A stretch of 9,351 bases of DNA from JAXFQS01 sp034178815 (GTDB taxonomy: Bacteria; Verrucomicrobiota; Kiritimatiellia; RFP12; DVOR01): the NCBI GenBank assembly GCA_034178815.1, contig JAXFQS010000090.1:1-9351 (forward strand), given 5' to 3'. Below, one piece after another: positions 6,766 to 9,351 of the stretch. The number at the start of each line of letters is the position of its first letter. The stretch's first letter is position 1. The position numbers were made by a program, and so were the translations under genes. The notes beneath the pieces are model-generated. The model was not told the origin of the DNA and searched no databases. It saw only the letters and a list, made by a program, of their open reading frames with translations.

Positions 6766-6794
6766 ATTATACCCGATTGGATGGGACAATGCAA
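6766..6794 (-). promoter_or_regulatory. Sigma70-type promoter of the pilin gene group
   Basis: Minus-strand -35 TTGCAT (6789-6794), exactly 17 bp, then a perfect -10 TATAAT (6766-6771). Only 7 nt (6759-6765) separate the -10 box from the first ATG of the 52-residue prepilin, so transcription should begin at or within a base or two of that codon. It would drive the four pilus-type genes down to 4108. Confidence 0.65.
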
Positions 6795-6996
6795 GCCCTG
6801 ACTCCACCTTCACGCCACCGCTCGCCGCCGGTACACACCAAAGGCTTCCAGACCAAACAACCTCCTCTTCCCGAAGGTGTCCACCACCTGTCCTGAAAGG
6901 TATCCGACAACGCCCCGCAGAGGTGCCAACCTTTCCGCTCCGCCGCCCCCGCTCCCTACTCCTTATGGAATAGCCCCCGTCCGCACCGATTTTGTT
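6795..6996. other. Intergenic region between divergent pilin and rnf promoters
   Basis: About 200 bp separate the outer ends of the two divergent promoters. I see no gene in it. It is pyrimidine-rich on the plus strand. It holds two weak inverted repeats: a 5-bp stem at 6875-6889 (AGGTG/CACCT) and 7-bp arms GAAAGGT (6895-6901) and ACCTTTC (6929-6935). Either could be a regulator site for one of the divergent operons, but neither is strong enough to call. Confidence 0.4.
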
Positions 6997-7025
6997 TTGA
7001 CATTCGCCGGAAAACTTGAGACAAT
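6997..7025 (+). promoter_or_regulatory. Near-consensus sigma70-type promoter of the rnf operon
   Basis: A perfect -35 TTGACA (6997-7002), a 17-bp spacer and -10 GACAAT (7020-7025). The predicted start is near 7032, giving a leader of about 27 nt before the rnfA ATG at 7059. The leader has only weak Shine-Dalgarno character (CAGAGAG). The box sequences suggest strong, probably constitutive expression. Confidence 0.7.
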
Positions 7026-7058
7026 GCCCTTTCCACTCGACACCTCTCAGAGAGCCCC

Positions 7059-7634
7059 ATGTCCTACTTCTACCTTGCCGTCAGCGCGATACTCGTGAAC
7101 AACTTCGTGCTGAGCCGCTTCCTCGGCATCTGCCCCTTCCTCGGTGTCTCCAAAAGACTCCCGACCGCCATGGGTATGTCCGGCGCCGTCATCTTCGTGA
7201 TGACCCTTGCCGCCGCCGCCACCTGGTGCGTTGAACACGCCCTCCTGCGCCCCATGGGGCTCGACTACCTCCGCACCATCGTCTTCATCCTGGCCATCGC
7301 CGCCCTCGTGCAGTTCCTCGACATCGCCCTCAAACGACTCCTCCCCCCCCTCCACGCCGCACTCGGCATCTTCCTGCCCCTGATTACCACCAACTGCGCC
7401 GTCCTAGGCGTTGCCGTCCTCAACGCTAAAGAGAACCGCGGCTTCCCCGAAAGCGTTCTCTTCGCCCTCTTCGCCGCCCTCGGATTCGCCCTCGCCCTGC
7501 TCATCTTCGCCGGCCTCAGAGAGAAACTCGCCCGGGCCAATCCCCCCCGAGCCTTCCAAGGCATCCCGGTTGCCCTCGTGACCGCCGGACTCCTCGCACT
7601 CGCCTTCATGGGCTTCAACGGACTCGTCAAATGA
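7059..7634 (+). CDS. rnfA: Rnf electron transport complex subunit RnfA
   Basis: Integral membrane subunit of the Rnf complex, which couples electron flow between reduced ferredoxin and NAD+ to Na+ or H+ movement across the inner membrane. The 191-residue length is typical. The start MSYFYLAVSAILVNNFVLSRFLG and the motifs LGICPFLGVS (Cys25) and LITTNCAVLGV (Cys113) are hallmarks of the RnfA/RnfE/NqrD/NqrE family; in these proteins the two cysteines, with their partners in the sister subunit, hold an iron-sulfur centre inside the membrane. About six hydrophobic segments are visible. ATG at 7059 follows the promoter by a short leader. The last codons overlap rnfB by 4 bp (ATGA at 7631-7634), implying coupled translation. 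Codons end overwhelmingly in C, and the gene contains C-runs of 8 (7343-7350) and 7 (7542-7548). RnfE is similar, but the position before rnfB and the N-terminus favour RnfA. Confidence 0.95.
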   Translation: MSYFYLAVSAILVNNFVLSRFLGICPFLGVSKRLPTAMGMSGAVIFVMTLAAAATWCVEHALLRPMGLDYLRTIVFILAIAALVQFLDIALKRLLPPLHAALGIFLPLITTNCAVLGVAVLNAKENRGFPESVLFALFAALGFALALLIFAGLREKLARANPPRAFQGIPVALVTAGLLALAFMGFNGLVK

Positions 7635-8434
7635 CACCCATCTCCGAGACCCTTCCGCTCCTGCAACCCGCCCTCCTCGTCGCCCTCCTCGGCCTCGCGT
7701 TCGGAGCCCTCCTAGCCATCGCCTTCCGCTTCCTCGCCGTGCGCGAAGATCCCCGCATCGCCGCCGTCGCCGAACGCCTCCCCGGAGCCAACTGCGGCGG
7801 ATGCGGCTACGCCGGTTGTGCCGACTGTGCCAAGGCCATCGTGCTCGACGGCGCCGCCCCGTCCCTCTGCTCCGCCGCCTCCGACGACGCCATCCACGCC
7901 ATCGCCAGCCTGCTCGGCCGCGCCGCCACTTCCCGCGAACGCCTCGTCGCCCTTGTTCACTGCGCCGGGGACGAATCCGTGGCCACCCGCCGCGCCCGCT
8001 ACAACGGTATCTCCGACTGCGCTTCCGCCGCATCCGTCGCCGGCGGAGATAAGGCTTGTTCATACGGTTGCCTGGGCTACGGCACCTGCGCCAGGTTGTG
8101 CCCCGTGAGGGCCATTGATATCCGCCAAGGCGTGGCGGTCGTAGACCCCAAACGCTGCATCGCCTGCGGCAGATGCGTGGCCGCCTGTCCGCGCAAATTG
8201 ATCCGATTGGTTCCCGCCGCCGAAACACTTCGCGTGCTCTGCTCGTCCCCGGAGAAAGGCGCCGCCGTACGCAAGGTCTGCCAACGGGGCTGCATCGGAT
8301 GTACGCTCTGCGCAAAGTTCGCCCCGCAAGCCTTTCGTATGGAGGGGAACCTTGCTGTGCGCGAGTATGGTGCGCAGCCGCCGGGCGAAGGGGTGGCGGC
8401 GAAGTGCCCCGCGAAAGCCATTGTTTGCCGGTAA
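7631..8434 (+). CDS. rnfB: Rnf electron transport complex subunit RnfB, with a C-terminal module retaining one ferredoxin cluster
   Basis: Membrane-anchored multi-cluster iron-sulfur protein that takes electrons from or to ferredoxin in the Rnf complex. Layout of 267 residues: one N-terminal membrane helix (about 9-37); the RnfB-type [4Fe-4S] motif NCGGCGYAGC with ligands Cys55, 58, 63 and 80; then a two-cluster ferredoxin module with ACSYGCLGYGTCARLCP (Cys143, 147, 153, 157) and CIACGRCVAACP (Cys176, 179, 182, 186). The linker LCSSPEKGAAVRKVC is typical of RnfB proteins that carry a further module. That last module is reduced: CIGCTLC (Cys221, 224, 227) is followed by Ala231 where the fourth Cys would be, and its second half keeps only Cys259 in KCP. 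These four remaining cysteines would build exactly one cluster. It overlaps rnfA by 4 bp, and rnfC follows after 11 nt. Gene identity is secure; the single-cluster reading is an inference from the known ferredoxin ligand pattern. Confidence 0.95.
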   Translation: MTPISETLPLLQPALLVALLGLAFGALLAIAFRFLAVREDPRIAAVAERLPGANCGGCGYAGCADCAKAIVLDGAAPSLCSAASDDAIHAIASLLGRAATSRERLVALVHCAGDESVATRRARYNGISDCASAASVAGGDKACSYGCLGYGTCARLCPVRAIDIRQGVAVVDPKRCIACGRCVAACPRKLIRLVPAAETLRVLCSSPEKGAAVRKVCQRGCIGCTLCAKFAPQAFRMEGNLAVREYGAQPPGEGVAAKCPAKAIVCR

Positions 8435-8440
8435 AGGAGG
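8433..8440 (+). promoter_or_regulatory. Strong Shine-Dalgarno of rnfC
   Basis: AAAGGAGG overlaps the TAA stop of rnfB (8432-8434) and stands 5 nt before the GTG at 8446. It is the best ribosome binding site in the window and decides the rnfC start in favour of this GTG over later in-frame ATGs such as residue 29. Confidence 0.85.
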
Positions 8441-8445
8441 CTATT

Positions 8446-9351
8446 GTGCGATTCCTCAAGCCACATATTTTCAAGGGCGGTGTCCACCCGGACGGCTGCA
8501 AGGGCGCTACGGCGCAGTCGCCGATTCGGATGCTTGGGGTGCCGAAGGTTTTGTCGGTATCGATGGCGCAGCATCTAGGGAGCCCGGCGAAGCCTGTGGT
8601 GGCTGTCGGGCAGGAGGTTGTGAAGGGACAGGTGATTGGGGATCCTGCGGGGGCGTTCTCGCTGCCGGTGCATGCGCCGGCGTGCGGAAGGGTGGTGGCA
8701 ATCGAGCCGCGTCTTTTGCCGAACGGGCGGGAGGCGTTGGCTGTGGTGGTGGAGACGGTTGACTCTGGGGAGGCGTCGAGTTTGCCGCCGTTGGACTGGA
8801 GGGGTGCGCCGAAGGAGGCGGTGTTGGCGCGTTTGGCGGAGACAGGGCTTGTGGGGCTTGGGGGGGCTGGCTTTCCTGTGAAGATTAAGCTTTCTCCGCC
8901 GCCCGCCAAGCCGATTGACACACTTTTGGTCAATGGTGCGGAGTGCGAGCCTTTCCTGACGGGAGACCATCGTCTGATGGTGGAGCGGGCGTTCGATTTG
9001 GTGGCTGGGATTCAGATTTCGCGGGCGATTTTGGGCGGGCCGGCGGTGCGGGTTTGCATCGAGGAGAATAAGCCGGACGCGATTGAGGCGGTCTCCCGGG
9101 AGTTGGAACGGCTGGAGGGGGATGTGGCGTTGGTGCCGCTACCGGTGCGCTATCCGCAGGGGAGCGAGAAGCAGCAGATTTGGTCGGCGACGGGTAGGAA
9201 GGTTCCGCGCGGGGGGCTGCCGATGGATGTCGGGTGCGTGGTGGAAAATGTGGCGACGCTCTGCTCCATTTTCGATGCGGTGGTCAAGGGGTTGCCGCTG
9301 ACGGAGCGGGTGGTCACGGTAGCGGGCGATTCGTTGGCATCTGCGGGAAAT
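8446..9351 (+). CDS. rnfC: Rnf electron transport complex subunit RnfC (C-terminus beyond window)
   Basis: Peripheral subunit thought to bind NAD(H) and FMN and exchange electrons with NAD+ at the cytoplasmic face of the Rnf complex. The first 302 codons are visible. The N-terminus has the family's FKGGVHP and the barrel-like stretch around VVAVGQEVVKGQVIGDP and VHAPACGRVVAI (about 51-86). The nucleotide/flavin-binding signatures are GLGGAGFP (137-144), with KIKLSP following, and VNGAECEPFLTGDHRLM (162-178). The region after it (YPQGSEKQQIW, about 240-250) also matches RnfC. The C-terminal [4Fe-4S] cysteine motifs lie beyond the window edge. GTG at 8446 is set by AAAGGAGG 5 nt upstream. Codon use is strikingly different from rnfA: codons end mostly in G (GCG, GTG, GGG, TTG) rather than C, although all three genes belong to one operon. 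Confidence 0.95.
   Translation, partial: MRFLKPHIFKGGVHPDGCKGATAQSPIRMLGVPKVLSVSMAQHLGSPAKPVVAVGQEVVKGQVIGDPAGAFSLPVHAPACGRVVAIEPRLLPNGREALAVVVETVDSGEASSLPPLDWRGAPKEAVLARLAETGLVGLGGAGFPVKIKLSPPPAKPIDTLLVNGAECEPFLTGDHRLMVERAFDLVAGIQISRAILGGPAVRVCIEENKPDAIEAVSRELERLEGDVALVPLPVRYPQGSEKQQIWSATGRKVPRGGLPMDVGCVVENVATLCSIFDAVVKGLPLTERVVTVAGDSLASAGN

Noticed and set aside
6600..6794. 64-residue version of the first prepilin starting at TTG 6794
   Set aside because: A GGTGGAG site precedes it, but the start coincides with the -35 box of a very good promoter and adds an atypical hydrophobic leader. It is kept only as an alternative.
6875..6935. Intrinsic terminator in the divergent intergenic region
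   Set aside because: Stems are only 5 and 7 bp, with no T-tract. Both flanking operons read away from the region, so no terminator is expected.
7404..8933. Minus-strand 509-codon open frame across rnfA, rnfB and rnfC
   Set aside because: It is arginine-rich low-complexity translation opposite three secure genes in one operon.

Overview
The window is GC-rich bacterial DNA (by eye about 60% GC) with tightly packed genes in two divergent blocks. The gene set is Mfd, an RdgC-like protein, Flp/Tad pilins and an Rnf electron-transport complex. It suggests a Gram-negative, probably anaerobic or facultative bacterium. I lean towards the PVC group (Kiritimatiellota, Lentisphaerota or Verrucomicrobiota), because the RdgC-like protein and the large TadG-like protein do not look proteobacterial. 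That placement is inference; no rRNA or other phylogenetic marker is present.

Minus-strand block, read right to left from about 6790. A strong sigma70-type promoter precedes four pilus-type genes: two short Flp-type prepilins, a TadE-like pseudopilin and a TadG-like protein. A run of 23-bp-periodic repeats lies exactly where the TadG-like gene should start. A second promoter, followed immediately by a perfect 10-bp inverted repeat, then drives an RdgC-like DNA-binding gene. The transcription-repair coupling factor gene mfd follows 8 bp later and runs off the left edge, with 954 codons visible and the C-terminal domain cut off.

Plus-strand block, from about 6997 to the right edge. A near-consensus promoter (TTGACA, 17 bp, GACAAT) precedes rnfA, rnfB and rnfC, in the A-B-C order of the enterobacterial operon. 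rnfC is cut by the window edge. rnfA and rnfB overlap by 4 bp, and rnfC has a strong Shine-Dalgarno sequence. RnfB has an extra C-terminal ferredoxin module in which only one of two clusters can still be built.

How the genes work together: the left block pairs two DNA-transaction proteins (RdgC-like, Mfd) with their own promoter and possible operator. The middle block encodes surface pilin-type proteins but no secretion ATPase, platform or prepilin peptidase in the window, so assembly must be encoded elsewhere. The right block encodes the membrane and electron-entry parts of an ion-translocating ferredoxin:NAD+ oxidoreductase. An unusual global property is that third-codon-position choice flips between C-rich and G-rich within operons and within the mfd gene itself.

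Nothing here is a clearly new defence or mobile system. The best leads are the rdgC operator, the repeat array that rebuilds the TadG start, the one-cluster ferredoxin module of RnfB, and the composition switches.
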